Assembly (NCBI GenBank): GCA_965263485.1
Contig: CBDHHO010000004.1
Coordinates: forward strand, 1,550,001-1,614,000
Direction: 5' to 3'
DNA length: 64,000 nucleotides
Origin: Haliotispira sp965263485
GTDB lineage: Bacteria > Spirochaetota > Spirochaetia > SP-2023
Below the pieces are notes generated by a model. That model saw nothing but the letters and a program-made list of their open reading frames with translations. It was not told where the DNA came from and ran no database searches. The position numbers were made by a program, and so were the translations under genes. Numbering within the stretch: the first letter of the stretch is position 1; the number at the start of each line of letters is the position of its first letter. Positions 50,826 to 59,788 of the stretch are shown here, piece by piece.

Positions 50826-53800
50826 TCACTGCACAGCCACTGCCTCCAGCACCTCATTCAAGAGCGACCAGAAACGAGGATTTTGCAAAGTCGTACCATC
50901 AAAGCAAATCGGTAAATGATACAGACCTTCACCGACTTGGGCGGCGGAAGGAGTCGAAGCCCCCGTCTGCTCCAGCCCTTGGATATACTGCTGCCACTGC
51001 CGCCGCAGCATCTGCTGCAATTCCGCCAAACTCCGGTCAGACTGCCGGGCCGCATCACTGTATTCGGCCAAGGCTGTTCGTAGCAGCTTTGCGCCACTGC
51101 CCGCCAAAAATTCAAGAAAACCTGCCGTCAAAGGCAGAGGCTCACAGCGTGCGCGCCACAAAAGCCAGATATAATCCTCCAGAGACTGCCCGAGAGTACC
51201 CTCGCTCTCTGCGAGTTGTTCCCCTTCCATCGGACGACCCGGTTTGCTGTGCTTTACCAGTAGGCCGTTATGGTAAGTCCATTCAATTTGCAGCAATTCC
51301 GTGAGCCTCCCCAAACGCTGCGGAAAGGTCTGTCGCAGCGCAACGAAGAGCTTCTGTTGCAGCAGGTTGTACAACTGCGGCGCAACGCCAAAAGGACTCT
51401 TGTTCCAGCACAGCAAACGCTCCTGATAAAACCACAAACGCTGCACATCGGCCTCCAGCAAAGCACCGGGTGACTGTTCGGCCCTTGAGCCGGGGGCTCC
51501 CGGGTCGGGATCCGGCTGCAGGCGCAGGGCCGGCAGCAAGAACGCGCCCCGGGCATAGGCCCCATTCTGAGAATCTATCAGCAGCAGGCGACCCTCTGCC
51601 AACCCCGGCTGTTCCATTTTGCCCTGTGCCACTTGTTCGCTTTGCCCGATCTGCTCATCTTGCTCGCCTTGCAGCAGCAAACTGTAGCACCGCCTGTGTA
51701 CAAAGTCCTGCCAGCCCGGCCATAGCCCCTCACGCAGCAGTTTACTTTCCATCTCAAAGCGGATGGCGTTCAAACCGGCGGCAAAACTGCGCCACTGCAT
51801 ATCGCGGAACAACTCCGCCCCCAGCAGGCCTTCGGCTTCCAGAAAATGACGCAGCCGAGTGTGATCTGCTCCAGAAAACTCGGAAAGCAAGGGCAGCAGC
51901 AATTCGATTTCGCCCCAGAGCTGACACAGCCACTTGGCCACCTTCATCGGAGCCAGGCTTTGGGCCAGGAACACGTCATTTCCCAGACCGAATTGCTCGA
52001 ACAGTGGCAGCTCCTCCCTGCCCTGCCAGGACTCCGGGGCCGTTCGTGGATCAAGGCCACTATAATGCTGCCAGAAATACGAAGGCGCATCGTAAAATAA
52101 CTCCAGCAAATCACAAAACTGAATCCGCAGCAGCGACTCCGGACGATGGGGGGCAGAAAGGGGGACGGGATCTGACGGCTCCGGAATCTTCTGTGAGCTC
52201 TGCCAGGCCTGATATTGCTCCCAAGCGCTGCGGCTGTAGCTGAACAGCGGGCCGTCTCCGGCAAAATAGCTACTGTCAAAGGGAAACAGCGGGTGTCGCT
52301 GCTCCAGTGCTCGCCAGACACTCTCTTCATCCTGCCGCAGCAGCTTGGCAATGAAATAGGCCAGCTCGTGCAGCGAAGCCGAAGGGTTCTGCTCTGTACC
52401 CTTGCTCAAGTCGCGGTTCTGGTAGAACAGCAGCAGGCGCTGCCGCGCCGAGATCAGCAGCTCGGCAAAAATATGCTGCTCCTGGGTCTGTAGGCTCAAG
52501 TGCTGCGGTAACTGCGCCAGCAGGTCAAAGCGCAGCGGAGCACTGCCCCGTGGAAAATCCTTTTCATTCAGGCCCAGCACGCAGATCATGCGGAACGGCA
52601 CGCTGCGGTAGGGCTGCAGTGAGGAACAGGTGATGCCTTGGGTCAGATAGCGGCCCTTGAAACCGAAGTTCTGCTCCAGCTTCTGCCGCAAGAGGTCTTG
52701 TATCACGGTAAAGGGAAAGCGCAGTTGCTGCCTGGCCGCCTGGTTTCCCTGGTCGGCGGCTCCCCCCCCCGTTGCGGTGCCGGAGTCCGGGATCTTGCCT
52801 TCTGTGACAAGATGGGCAGCGAAAGGTTCGCTGCTGGGTGGATCAGCTCCGGGAGGGCCAGAAAGCCCGCACAGCAGGCTTTCTTCCATCGCCAAAAAGT
52901 TGCGTAACGCGGTGTTAATGGCGCTGCGATCTCTCTGGTCGCTGTAGTGGTCCTCGCTGCGGCACAGCAGAAATTCGTCTTGCAGACCTTCCAGCCGGGC
53001 CACCCATTCGGAAATAGTACCGCGCTGCTCCGCCATCGGACTCAGGCACTGGTACAAACGCAGTACCACCTGCAGAACTTCGGCCAGCAAACGAGCTTCG
53101 TCTTGCGCCAGCGACATCTGTTGGCGCAGCCCGTCTAGGCCAAAACTGTCCGAAACATTCGGGACATCCGGGGTCAAGACCCCTTGTACGGAAGCATTTA
53201 CGCCCCCGTAATCACTCAAATAGTCGCGGACAAACAGTTCCAAGGCCCCTTGCCAGGTTCCCAGCTCCGAACCCGCAGCGGGCTGCGGGCCGGAAACGGC
53301 CCGTACTTGGGACTGCAAGCGGTGCTGTCGGTGCATGCCCCAGCTCAGGCGCCAGTGCCGGAAGACCTTGCGCCAGAAGCTGCCGGGCTTGCTTTTCAGC
53401 AAATCGGCCGCCCGCGAGCAAGGGTTTTCCAGAAATTGCAGGCAGTCGTCCAGCCGGAAACGCCCACGGGCTCCCGCCGTAAAGTTCTGAGCGAAACCCA
53501 GCAAAGTGGCAAAAGCCGTAAAATACTCGCTCAAGGCACCCGCAGATGAAGCTGTCGGTCCTCCCGGAACTCCGCTCGCACCAAAATTCTTGCGCAGATC
53601 GATGAAGTTGCAGTTCAGGCAATAGTCGCGGGCACTGTTCTGGAAAATACTCTGGATTAAAGACTGATATTGGTTGATATCCGGGGCCAGTACGGCGATA
53701 TCGCTAAGCTGCCAGTCCGGGTGAGCATCCAAAGATGCCAGGATCTGGTCTTTCAACACTTCGACTTCACGGCGCTTGTCACTACAGGCAAAATATTGAA

Positions 53801-55307
53801 TGCTGCCATCCCTCAGTAATTTGTCGTCAGCCACCGAAGCTCCGGGGAGCTCATCAGCATCTGGTGCTGCCTGGGCACCTCCTCGATTCCGCTGCTCTTG
53901 CTGCTTTTGCGGGACACTTTGCCCGGTGCAAAGGCGCAGCTGCTGCTGTACCAAGGCCAGCAGGCCGGGTTTGCTGCGGGAAGGCGCAGGAAGTCCCGGG
54001 GAGCCCGCTTTCCCCGCGCCTGCTTTGAGCATCTCATCCTCCTGGTGCCATTGAGCCCACCGCTGTACGGGGGCTGTTAAGTCCCGTCCCGCAGCTCGAG
54101 CATCCGCAGGTACATTGGCTGAGGATTTTCCGGGCAGACTTAGCAGAGCCGCACTGTGTAAGCTGTTCTCCAGCCATAAAAACTGGGGCAGTCCGCCCAC
54201 GCGCTCGCTCAGCTGCCGGATGCGCCGTTCGTATTCCTTGCGGCTGCGCACCCGCTTGTCGCTGCGGTTCCCCTCCCCTTGGAGAATTTGAGCGCACTCT
54301 CGCCGCAAGTCGGCAGGAAAGCGGGCCGGAGTCAGCCAGAAATGGTGCACCGCGGTAAACTGCGCCAAATAACTGTAAAAACTCAATTGCCGCGCGCTGA
54401 GGAAGCCGGAACCAATGATATACAACGGCTCGGGCTGGAGAGCCCGACCAGCGGTATCGCAGGGCCTCAATGACTCATTCAGCACCCGGGAGATCAGCCG
54501 GCCGTGCCAGTAGAAGCCTCTGGAAGTCTGCTGCTGAATATGGTGCCACAGATTGCGCTGCCATGACTCGGCGCGCGGTGCTTCATTCTCCGCGGAAGGC
54601 TCCAGTACCTTGGCACTTACTGCTGCCGGCTCTGCCGAAGGATTTTTCCGGAGCTCCAGGGCCTCCCCCAGCTCATCGCGGTAATTATCGTACTGAAAGA
54701 ACAACTGGCCCAGATTCCGGGCTAGGCCCCACAAGTGCTGCTGACGGACCTCGCGGGCCTGCGGCCCTTCGCGCTTCGACTCTCCCGGCACATTTTGCGG
54801 ATCGGGCAATTGCTTGCCGAGCAGCTGCAAGGTTTCGACCAGGGCCTTGGGAAGATAGCGGGACTGAGCCTCGGTGGAATGCGGCAGTCCTTGAAACAAG
54901 CGAAACAGCAGCAGACTGATGATGTCGGGATGAATCCAGTTTTCGGACCCTTCTGCCAGAGCGGTCTGCTTCTCTGAGGGGAAAAAATAGCTCAGGTAGT
55001 GTTCCAGCACTTCCTGTGAGTGGCGCATCGCCAGCCCGATACTGACGCCCTGGTGCCGTGCCAGACGTACTTTGAACCACTCTCCGAGCGCATTGTTCTG
55101 GAATAACAGGCAGGGCTGGTCAGAGAAGCGGCTGCCCGCTAGGTCAAGTTGCAGGGACTGGGTAAAAATGCCGGCTCGGGCCGGATTCCCGGAGCCTTGG
55201 CTTTGAGAGTTCACTACGCTGTAGAACAGTTGTTCGGCATCGGTACAGGGGTAGACATGGTAGTCGTGATTCTGCTGCGCTTCTGAGGGTTCTCTGGGGT
55301 TTGTCAT
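50826..55307 (-). CDS. recC: exodeoxyribonuclease V gamma subunit (RecC)
   Basis: It is the Chi-recognition and scaffold subunit of RecBCD. The N-terminus carries FNN-type LLFQNNALGEWFKVRLARHQGVSIGL. The mid-protein block FACSDKRREVEVLKDQILASLD then LSDIAVLAPDINQYQSLIQ is the RecC signature. PYRSVPFRMICVLGLNEKDFPRG and LLISARQRLLLFYQNRD follow. At 1493 residues it is longer than E. coli RecC (1122), with Ala/Gly/Pro-rich inserts; one insert contains a run of eight C (plus strand) at 52762-52769. recB lies separately at 10293-14792, so the usual recCBD clustering is broken. Confidence 0.9.
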   Translation of the reverse strand: MTNPREPSEAQQNHDYHVYPCTDAEQLFYSVVNSQSQGSGNPARAGIFTQSLQLDLAGSRFSDQPCLLFQNNALGEWFKVRLARHQGVSIGLAMRHSQEVLEHYLSYFFPSEKQTALAEGSENWIHPDIISLLLFRLFQGLPHSTEAQSRYLPKALVETLQLLGKQLPDPQNVPGESKREGPQAREVRQQHLWGLARNLGQLFFQYDNYRDELGEALELRKNPSAEPAAVSAKVLEPSAENEAPRAESWQRNLWHHIQQQTSRGFYWHGRLISRVLNESLRPCDTAGRALQPEPLYIIGSGFLSARQLSFYSYLAQFTAVHHFWLTPARFPADLRRECAQILQGEGNRSDKRVRSRKEYERRIRQLSERVGGLPQFLWLENSLHSAALLSLPGKSSANVPADARAAGRDLTAPVQRWAQWHQEDEMLKAGAGKAGSPGLPAPSRSKPGLLALVQQQLRLCTGQSVPQKQQEQRNRGGAQAAPDADELPGASVADDKLLRDGSIQYFACSDKRREVEVLKDQILASLDAHPDWQLSDIAVLAPDINQYQSLIQSIFQNSARDYCLNCNFIDLRKNFGASGVPGGPTASSAGALSEYFTAFATLLGFAQNFTAGARGRFRLDDCLQFLENPCSRAADLLKSKPGSFWRKVFRHWRLSWGMHRQHRLQSQVRAVSGPQPAAGSELGTWQGALELFVRDYLSDYGGVNASVQGVLTPDVPNVSDSFGLDGLRQQMSLAQDEARLLAEVLQVVLRLYQCLSPMAEQRGTISEWVARLEGLQDEFLLCRSEDHYSDQRDRSAINTALRNFLAMEESLLCGLSGPPGADPPSSEPFAAHLVTEGKIPDSGTATGGGAADQGNQAARQQLRFPFTVIQDLLRQKLEQNFGFKGRYLTQGITCSSLQPYRSVPFRMICVLGLNEKDFPRGSAPLRFDLLAQLPQHLSLQTQEQHIFAELLISARQRLLLFYQNRDLSKGTEQNPSASLHELAYFIAKLLRQDEESVWRALEQRHPLFPFDSSYFAGDGPLFSYSRSAWEQYQAWQSSQKIPEPSDPVPLSAPHRPESLLRIQFCDLLELFYDAPSYFWQHYSGLDPRTAPESWQGREELPLFEQFGLGNDVFLAQSLAPMKVAKWLCQLWGEIELLLPLLSEFSGADHTRLRHFLEAEGLLGAELFRDMQWRSFAAGLNAIRFEMESKLLREGLWPGWQDFVHRRCYSLLLQGEQDEQIGQSEQVAQGKMEQPGLAEGRLLLIDSQNGAYARGAFLLPALRLQPDPDPGAPGSRAEQSPGALLEADVQRLWFYQERLLCWNKSPFGVAPQLYNLLQQKLFVALRQTFPQRLGRLTELLQIEWTYHNGLLVKHSKPGRPMEGEQLAESEGTLGQSLEDYIWLLWRARCEPLPLTAGFLEFLAGSGAKLLRTALAEYSDAARQSDRSLAELQQMLRRQWQQYIQGLEQTGASTPSAAQVGEGLYHLPICFDGTTLQNPRFWSLLNEVLEAVAVQ
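52762..52769 (-). repeat. homopolymer C8 (G8 in the recC coding strand)
   Basis: Eight consecutive C on the plus strand lie inside a Gly-rich insert of RecC (codons for Gly-Gly-Gly). It is a slippage-prone site comparable to the longer tract in recB. Confidence 0.8.
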
Positions 55308-55317
55308 GGCAACTTAA

Positions 55318-55773
55318 AGGAAACTCTAAAATCGTAGTATCGCTTTCTGTGAGAATCGTACAAATTGTACCGCGTTTTGATGCTCCCATGCGAGCTGGCG
55401 CAGCATGGGAGAAAAGGGGAGGGCCGTGCGCAGCCAAGGCCCGACCTCCCTTTTCCGCGAGCTGGCGCAGCATGGGAGAAAAGGGGAGGGCCGTGCGCAG
55501 CCAAGGCCCGACCTCCCTTTTCCGCGAGCTGGCGCAGCATGGGAGAAAAGGGGAGGGCCGTGCGCAGCCAAGGCCCGACCTCCCTTTTCCGCGAGCTGGC
55601 GCAGCATGGGAGAAAAGGGGAGGGCCGTGCGCAGCCAAGGCCCGACCTCCCTTTTCCGCGAGCTGGCGCAGCATGGGAGAAAAGGGGAGGGCCTGTGCGC
55701 AGCCAAGGCCCGACCTCCCTTTTCCGCGAGCTGGCGCAGAGCCGAAGGCCCCGGCAGCAGATTCAGTTAAGCG
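55318..55773 (+). repeat. intergenic family element holding a 5 x 67-bp tandem array
   Basis: The degenerate left end is GGAAACTCTAAAATCG and the right end is near TTAAGCGGTGCC. Units starting GCGAGCTGGCGCAGCATGGG begin at 55390, 55457, 55524, 55591 and 55658, with a partial unit at 55726-55739. Units are identical apart from one extra T in the fifth. Each unit can fold: AAAAGGGGAGG pairs with CCTCCCTTTT. There are no spacers, so it is not a CRISPR array. It lies between recC and ilvE start-distal ends. Confidence 0.9.
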
Positions 55774-55778
55774 GTGCC

Positions 55779-56882
55779 TCAAATTTTGACCATCCAGTCG
55801 TACGGGTCGGGCAGCAGACCGTATTGAATACCCTTCAGGCGCTTTTGCAGACGCATGGAAATGCTGGCCTCACCGTACGAGGCCGGAAACTTGCACGAAG
55901 GCAGGTCGTAACTACGGCCCTGGTAGGTAATGCTGTGAATCGGAGCCAGTCCGGCTGCGGTGCCTGTGGCGAACAGCTCGGAACCATCGTTGAGCAGTTC
56001 GTCAATGGGAAGTGGGCGCTCCTCGACTCTAGTACCCTCGGCTTTGGCCAGCTGAATGACCGAATCGCGGGTGATACCGGGCAGAATGGTGTCCTTAAGT
56101 TCGGGAGTTACCAGTACACCGTTCTTGAGCAGGACAAAGATATTGCAGCCCGAACCTTCTTCGAGGTAGCGCCGCTCAAGACCATCAAGGAATAAAGCCT
56201 CCACAGAGCCTTGCTGCCGGGCCTCGTGGCGAGCCAGTACCGAAGTTACATAGTTGGAAGCGCACTTAATCCAGCCGGTGCCTCCGGGCATGGCTCGTAT
56301 ACGCTCGCTGACCAGAGCCGAAGTATTACCGGAGTCCAGATAACTGCTGACCGGGGTCGAAACCACCACGATCCAAGGGTATTCACTGCGATTTACGCCA
56401 AGACCCGGCTCAGAGTAAGAGAAGGGCCGAATGTAAATGGAATCGGCATTACTGAAGTTGTCGGACTCCCAATCTCGCCGGTACTGGATGTCCACACCCT
56501 GCTCAATGGTGCGGCGCAGCAGCTCAAGCAGTATTTCCAACAGGTCTTCGGGTACCATGGTGGGCTGCAAGATCCCGGCCATGGAGCGCTGCATGCGTTC
56601 GCAATTGTTCATGGGCCGAAATAGAGCCCAAGAACCGTCGACTTGGGGAAAGGCTTTCAAGCCCTCAAATACGCCCATGGCGTACTGGGAGGTGTAGCTG
56701 AGCAGACACAGTTCGGGAAACTGGTTGCGCGCGGTGTAAACGGCTTTTTGCTCTTCCGCACTCAGCTTGGCAAATTCTTCCAGAGTATAGGGTCGTTTAT
56801 TTTGAAAGCCACCCTGCCAAGTGCCGTCATCTTGAAATTGCGCGAGGTATACCCAGGAATATATGTTTGGAGCGAACGCCAT
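55779..56882 (-). CDS. ilvE: branched-chain amino acid aminotransferase
   Basis: It transfers the amino group for the last step of valine, leucine and isoleucine synthesis, using PLP (fold type IV). SYTSQYAMGVFEGLKAF, FRPMNNCERMQRSM, IYIRPF and the lysine block GGTGWIKCASNY (Schiff-base Lys) are present. FLDGLERRYLEEGSGCNIFVL and LPGITRDSVIQLA follow. The start at 56882 gives MAFAPNIYSWVYLAQF with AGAGGAG upstream; a longer frame upstream only reads through repeat sequence. The length (367) fits the long BCAT form. Confidence 0.94.
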   Translation of the reverse strand: MAFAPNIYSWVYLAQFQDDGTWQGGFQNKRPYTLEEFAKLSAEEQKAVYTARNQFPELCLLSYTSQYAMGVFEGLKAFPQVDGSWALFRPMNNCERMQRSMAGILQPTMVPEDLLEILLELLRRTIEQGVDIQYRRDWESDNFSNADSIYIRPFSYSEPGLGVNRSEYPWIVVVSTPVSSYLDSGNTSALVSERIRAMPGGTGWIKCASNYVTSVLARHEARQQGSVEALFLDGLERRYLEEGSGCNIFVLLKNGVLVTPELKDTILPGITRDSVIQLAKAEGTRVEERPLPIDELLNDGSELFATGTAAGLAPIHSITYQGRSYDLPSCKFPASYGEASISMRLQKRLKGIQYGLLPDPYDWMVKI

Positions 56883-56919
56883 GCCGTGATTTCTCCTCTG
56901 AATGATCTGTTGAATCGTT

Positions 56920-56999
56920 GTGCCCCACCTAAGGGGCAGCTGCTTGGAAAAAGCAGGGCAATTCAACCGTTCTCACAAAGCGATATCATTTTTAGAACC
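56920..56999 (+). repeat. partial intergenic family element upstream of ilvE
   Basis: AAAGCAGGGCAAT-like sequence and AAAGCGATATCATTTTTAG match the right half of the element at 50709-50806. The end reads TTTTTAGAACC rather than the usual AGAGGTCCC. The stretch 57000-57129 has no gene. Confidence 0.5.
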
Positions 57000-57129
57000 T
57001 TGATTTTAGTGAAACCTGACAGAATTTGGAATAGTGTCAGGCCTAAAACATTATGTTTAACCTTTCTTATAAATCAGTTGCGAGGAAGGTATCCCTCGAT
57101 TTTTAGAAAACGATTCGGGACCCAAATAA

Positions 57130-57510
57130 GGGGACCTCTAAAAAAATTTGCTTTTGATGCCAGACGAAAGCTCCAATGCGAGCTGGCGCAGCATTGGAGA
57201 AATGGGGAGGGCCGTGCGCAGCGAGACCCGACCTTCCTTTTTGCGAGCTGGCGCAGCATTGGAGAAATGGGGAGGGCCGTGCGCAGCGAGACCCGACCTT
57301 CCTTTTTGCGAGCTGGCGCAGCATTGGAGAAATGGGGAGGGCCGTGCGCAGCGAGACCCGACCTTCCTTTTTGCGAGCTGGCGCAGCCAGGCCCAACCAT
57401 CCGATGGATTATGTGCTTCCGTCCATAGCGTCGTGGCTGGCTTGATCCTCCCGGGATCGGGAAAGTGGCGCCGAAAGGTACTTTGCTGTATAGTACGTAA
57501 CTTCATGCCT
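57130..57510 (+). repeat. intergenic family element holding a 3 x 65-bp tandem array
   Basis: The left end is GGGGACCTCTAAAAAAATTTGC. Units starting GCGAGCTGGCGCAGCATTGG begin at 57178, 57243 and 57308, with a partial unit at 57373-57387. The three are identical to each other but differ from the 67-bp units at 55390. A TACTTTGCTGTATAGTAC block lies near 57480. No right end is clear; the boundary near trpD is approximate. Confidence 0.85.
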
Positions 57511-57541
57511 CTTGAATGAAATACGGCTGGAGGGGAATTAT

Positions 57542-58639
57542 ATGTCCGAAGTATCCAAACAATACAGCCTGGAGCAACGACTGCTGCGCAAAGTGGGTTT
57601 GGAGAAACAGACCCTCAGCCAAGCCGAAAGCCGAGCCCTGATTGCCCGCATCACCAGCGGCGAATCCGATCAAAACCGGGCCGCCGCCCACATTCCCCTG
57701 GGAGCGCTGCTGTGCGCCATGCAGATCCGTGGAGAAAGCGCGGAAGAAATTGCCGGTGGGGCCGCCGCCCTGCTGGATGCGATGAAACCGTTTGATTTGC
57801 ACCCTCAGCAAGCTGTCTACTATGACATCGTAGGCACCGGTGGCGATGGCAAATCCAGTGTCAACGTTTCTACTGCCACTGCCATCGCGCTGGCATCGTT
57901 GGGCCTGCCGATTGCCAAGCATGGGAACCGGGCCGTCAGCGGGAAAGTGGGTTCCTCCGACCTGCTGCGCGAGTGCGGTCTGAACTTTGAGGGCGATGAA
58001 GAGCAGCTGCGGCAACAATTTCAGCAGCATGGTTTTCTGTTTCTGTTCGCACCGCTTTACCACAGCTCCATGCGTTTTGCCGCGCCCATTCGCGCGGCTT
58101 TGAAGTTTCCGACCCTGTTTAACTTGTTGGGTCCGTTGTGTAACCCGGGCAATCCCGATGGTGCGGCCATCGGGATTGCCCGGATGGAGCGTCTGGCCCC
58201 TATGTCCGAGGCGGCCCGGTTGCTGAATAAGAAGAACTATTTTCTGTACAGCTCGGAAGATGGCTATGACGAGATTTCTACTGCCGCTCCCAGCCACGTC
58301 TTCTGTGAAGGGAAGCGGATCTTGAAAGTCGAACCCCGGCAATTTTTCGAGTCGTTCCCGATCCCCGAAGTGCGGAACCTGGCCGATTCGCTGTGTAAAT
58401 TCCGCTACATGCTCAGCGGCCAGGCCGGGAATCCGGATGCGGAACAGCGGGCTGCAGGGATTGATGCCGAACTGGGCCTGCGCCTGCACCATACCGTGGC
58501 CCTGAATGCGGCGGTGGCGCTGTATCTGTTCGGCAGGGCGGAATCGCTGGCAGAGGGCTTTGCGCGGGCGGATGAGTGCTTGCGCAGCGGCATGTCGGCG
58601 CGCAAGTTGGCCGAATTGCGGCAGGGCGTCATTCTGTGA
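57542..58639 (+). CDS. trpD: anthranilate phosphoribosyltransferase
   Basis: It is the second step of tryptophan synthesis. The start at 57542 is set by GGAGGGG 7 bp upstream. The PRPP/metal site is DIVGTGGDGKSSVNVSTATA (about 99-118), and KHGNRAVSGKVGSSDLLRECG and FNLLGPLCNPGNP follow. The length (365) is slightly above the usual 335-345. The stop overlaps the possible GTG start of trpC. No trpE, trpF, trpB or trpA is in the window. Confidence 0.95.
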   Translation: MSEVSKQYSLEQRLLRKVGLEKQTLSQAESRALIARITSGESDQNRAAAHIPLGALLCAMQIRGESAEEIAGGAAALLDAMKPFDLHPQQAVYYDIVGTGGDGKSSVNVSTATAIALASLGLPIAKHGNRAVSGKVGSSDLLRECGLNFEGDEEQLRQQFQQHGFLFLFAPLYHSSMRFAAPIRAALKFPTLFNLLGPLCNPGNPDGAAIGIARMERLAPMSEAARLLNKKNYFLYSSEDGYDEISTAAPSHVFCEGKRILKVEPRQFFESFPIPEVRNLADSLCKFRYMLSGQAGNPDAEQRAAGIDAELGLRLHHTVALNAAVALYLFGRAESLAEGFARADECLRSGMSARKLAELRQGVIL

Positions 58640-58650
58640 GCAATAGCTGG

Positions 58651-59598
58651 ATGAATGAGATGCATGCAATGGAACGACAAAACGAAATGGAATCTGCCCA
58701 GGCACAGCCAGGCAGCACGATCCTCGACCGGATTGTCTTTGATAAGCACCGGGACCTGCCGCGGTTGCAACAGGATTATTCGACGGAGCGCAGCGGGCGG
58801 CAAAGCCAGCCACGCAACAAGATGGGCCGGGATGCCGTGCTCGGAACGCTACAGCAGCGGCGCATTATTGCCGAGATCAAGCGAGCTTCGCCCTCAATGG
58901 GGGCGATTGATATGGAAGTCGATTGCGTACAGCAGGCATTAGACTACCAGGCTGCCGATGCTGCCATGATTAGCGTGCTGACCGACGAGCGTCATTTTGC
59001 CGGCAGCTTTCACTTGCTGGAAGAAATCGGGCGCGCAGTCAGCTGCCCGCTGCTGTGCAAGGATTTTATCATCGACAAATGGCAAATTGACGCAGCGGCT
59101 GCCGCCGGAGCCGATGCCATTCTGCTGATCGTCAGCTGCTTCGGCCAGGACAGGCCCGGCGGTTCGCTGGACGACTTGCAGCACTTGTACAGCCATGCCT
59201 GGGACAAGGGTTTACTGCCTCTGGTCGAGATCTATGCCCCCGATGAACGCTATGATGCCTATCAACTGAGGCCCTGCCTGCTGGGGGTCAACAGCCGCAA
59301 CTTGCAAAACATGCAGATTGATTTGGAGCAGGGGGCGGAGACTCTGGCGCTGCTGCGCCGCGAGCTGTCGATGCCCTATGCCCGTACCGCTCGTGCTCAG
59401 ATGGGCCTGCCCGAACTGCCGCTGTTTGTCGGTGAGAGCGGAGTTTTTGAGCCCGGCGATGCCCAGGTTTGGAGCCAAGGAGGGGCGGACTGTCTGTTGA
59501 TCGGCAGCAGCTTGATGCAGGTGGGCAAAGAGCAGTCCCGGGCGGAGCTGCTGCGTCACCGTATTGCGGAGTTCCGCAATACTTTGGAGACTTCCTGA
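58651..59598 (+). CDS. trpC: indole-3-glycerol phosphate synthase
   Basis: The TIM-barrel enzyme closes the indole ring. TILDRIVFDKHRDLPRL opens the domain. The catalytic residues lie in RIIAEIKRASPSMG (Lys), PLLCKDFIIDKWQ (Lys), LVEIYA (Glu), GVNSRNLQNM (Asn) and FVGESGVFEPGD (Glu/Ser). The start is uncertain: ATG 58651 is given, while GTG 58636 (overlapping the trpD stop as GTGA) and ATG 58660 or 58669 are possible. The catalytic domain is unaffected. It is a single-function protein without a fused TrpF. Confidence 0.92.
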   Translation: MNEMHAMERQNEMESAQAQPGSTILDRIVFDKHRDLPRLQQDYSTERSGRQSQPRNKMGRDAVLGTLQQRRIIAEIKRASPSMGAIDMEVDCVQQALDYQAADAAMISVLTDERHFAGSFHLLEEIGRAVSCPLLCKDFIIDKWQIDAAAAAGADAILLIVSCFGQDRPGGSLDDLQHLYSHAWDKGLLPLVEIYAPDERYDAYQLRPCLLGVNSRNLQNMQIDLEQGAETLALLRRELSMPYARTARAQMGLPELPLFVGESGVFEPGDAQVWSQGGADCLLIGSSLMQVGKEQSRAELLRHRIAEFRNTLETS

Positions 59599-59653
59599 AA
59601 AATGGCTTTCGTTCCTCACTACCGCGAAAAAATCCCTTCACCTGATACCAAAA

Positions 59654-59757
59654 GCGAATTTTCGAGGTGCCCTCGAGCAAACGCTTTTTCTTGAGTTCCA
59701 TAAATTTCTTGCTGAAAGAAATTTATGGAACTCAAGGGGCCTCTAAAAATTCGCTTT
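59654..59757. repeat. two facing family ends around a 47-bp perfect hairpin
   Basis: A right end (GCGAATTTTCGAGGTGCCC, to 59672) and a left end (GGGGCCTCTAAAAATTCGC, from 59736) face each other. Between them, 59690-59736 is a perfect hairpin. AAAAGCGAATTTT and AAAATTCGCTTTT make the whole stretch one larger imperfect inverted repeat. Confidence 0.7.
59690..59736. terminator. perfect 21-bp hairpin downstream of trpC
   Basis: CTTGAGTTCCATAAATTTCT (plus T) pairs perfectly with its complement at 59716-59736 around a GCTGA loop. It sits between the convergent trpC and DUF202 genes, so a bidirectional terminator role is plausible. The length of the stem is unusual for this. Confidence 0.5.
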
Positions 59758-59788
59758 TGATGGGGGGCCTTCCTTTCCCATCATGGCA

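Noticed and set aside
55390..55739. Possible CRISPR array
   Set aside because: The 67-bp units follow each other directly without unique spacers, and no cas gene is present.
55365..56195. Long open frames through the 67-bp array
   Set aside because: The array is GC-rich and almost free of stops in several frames on both strands. The frames have no ribosome binding site and run into ilvE antisense.
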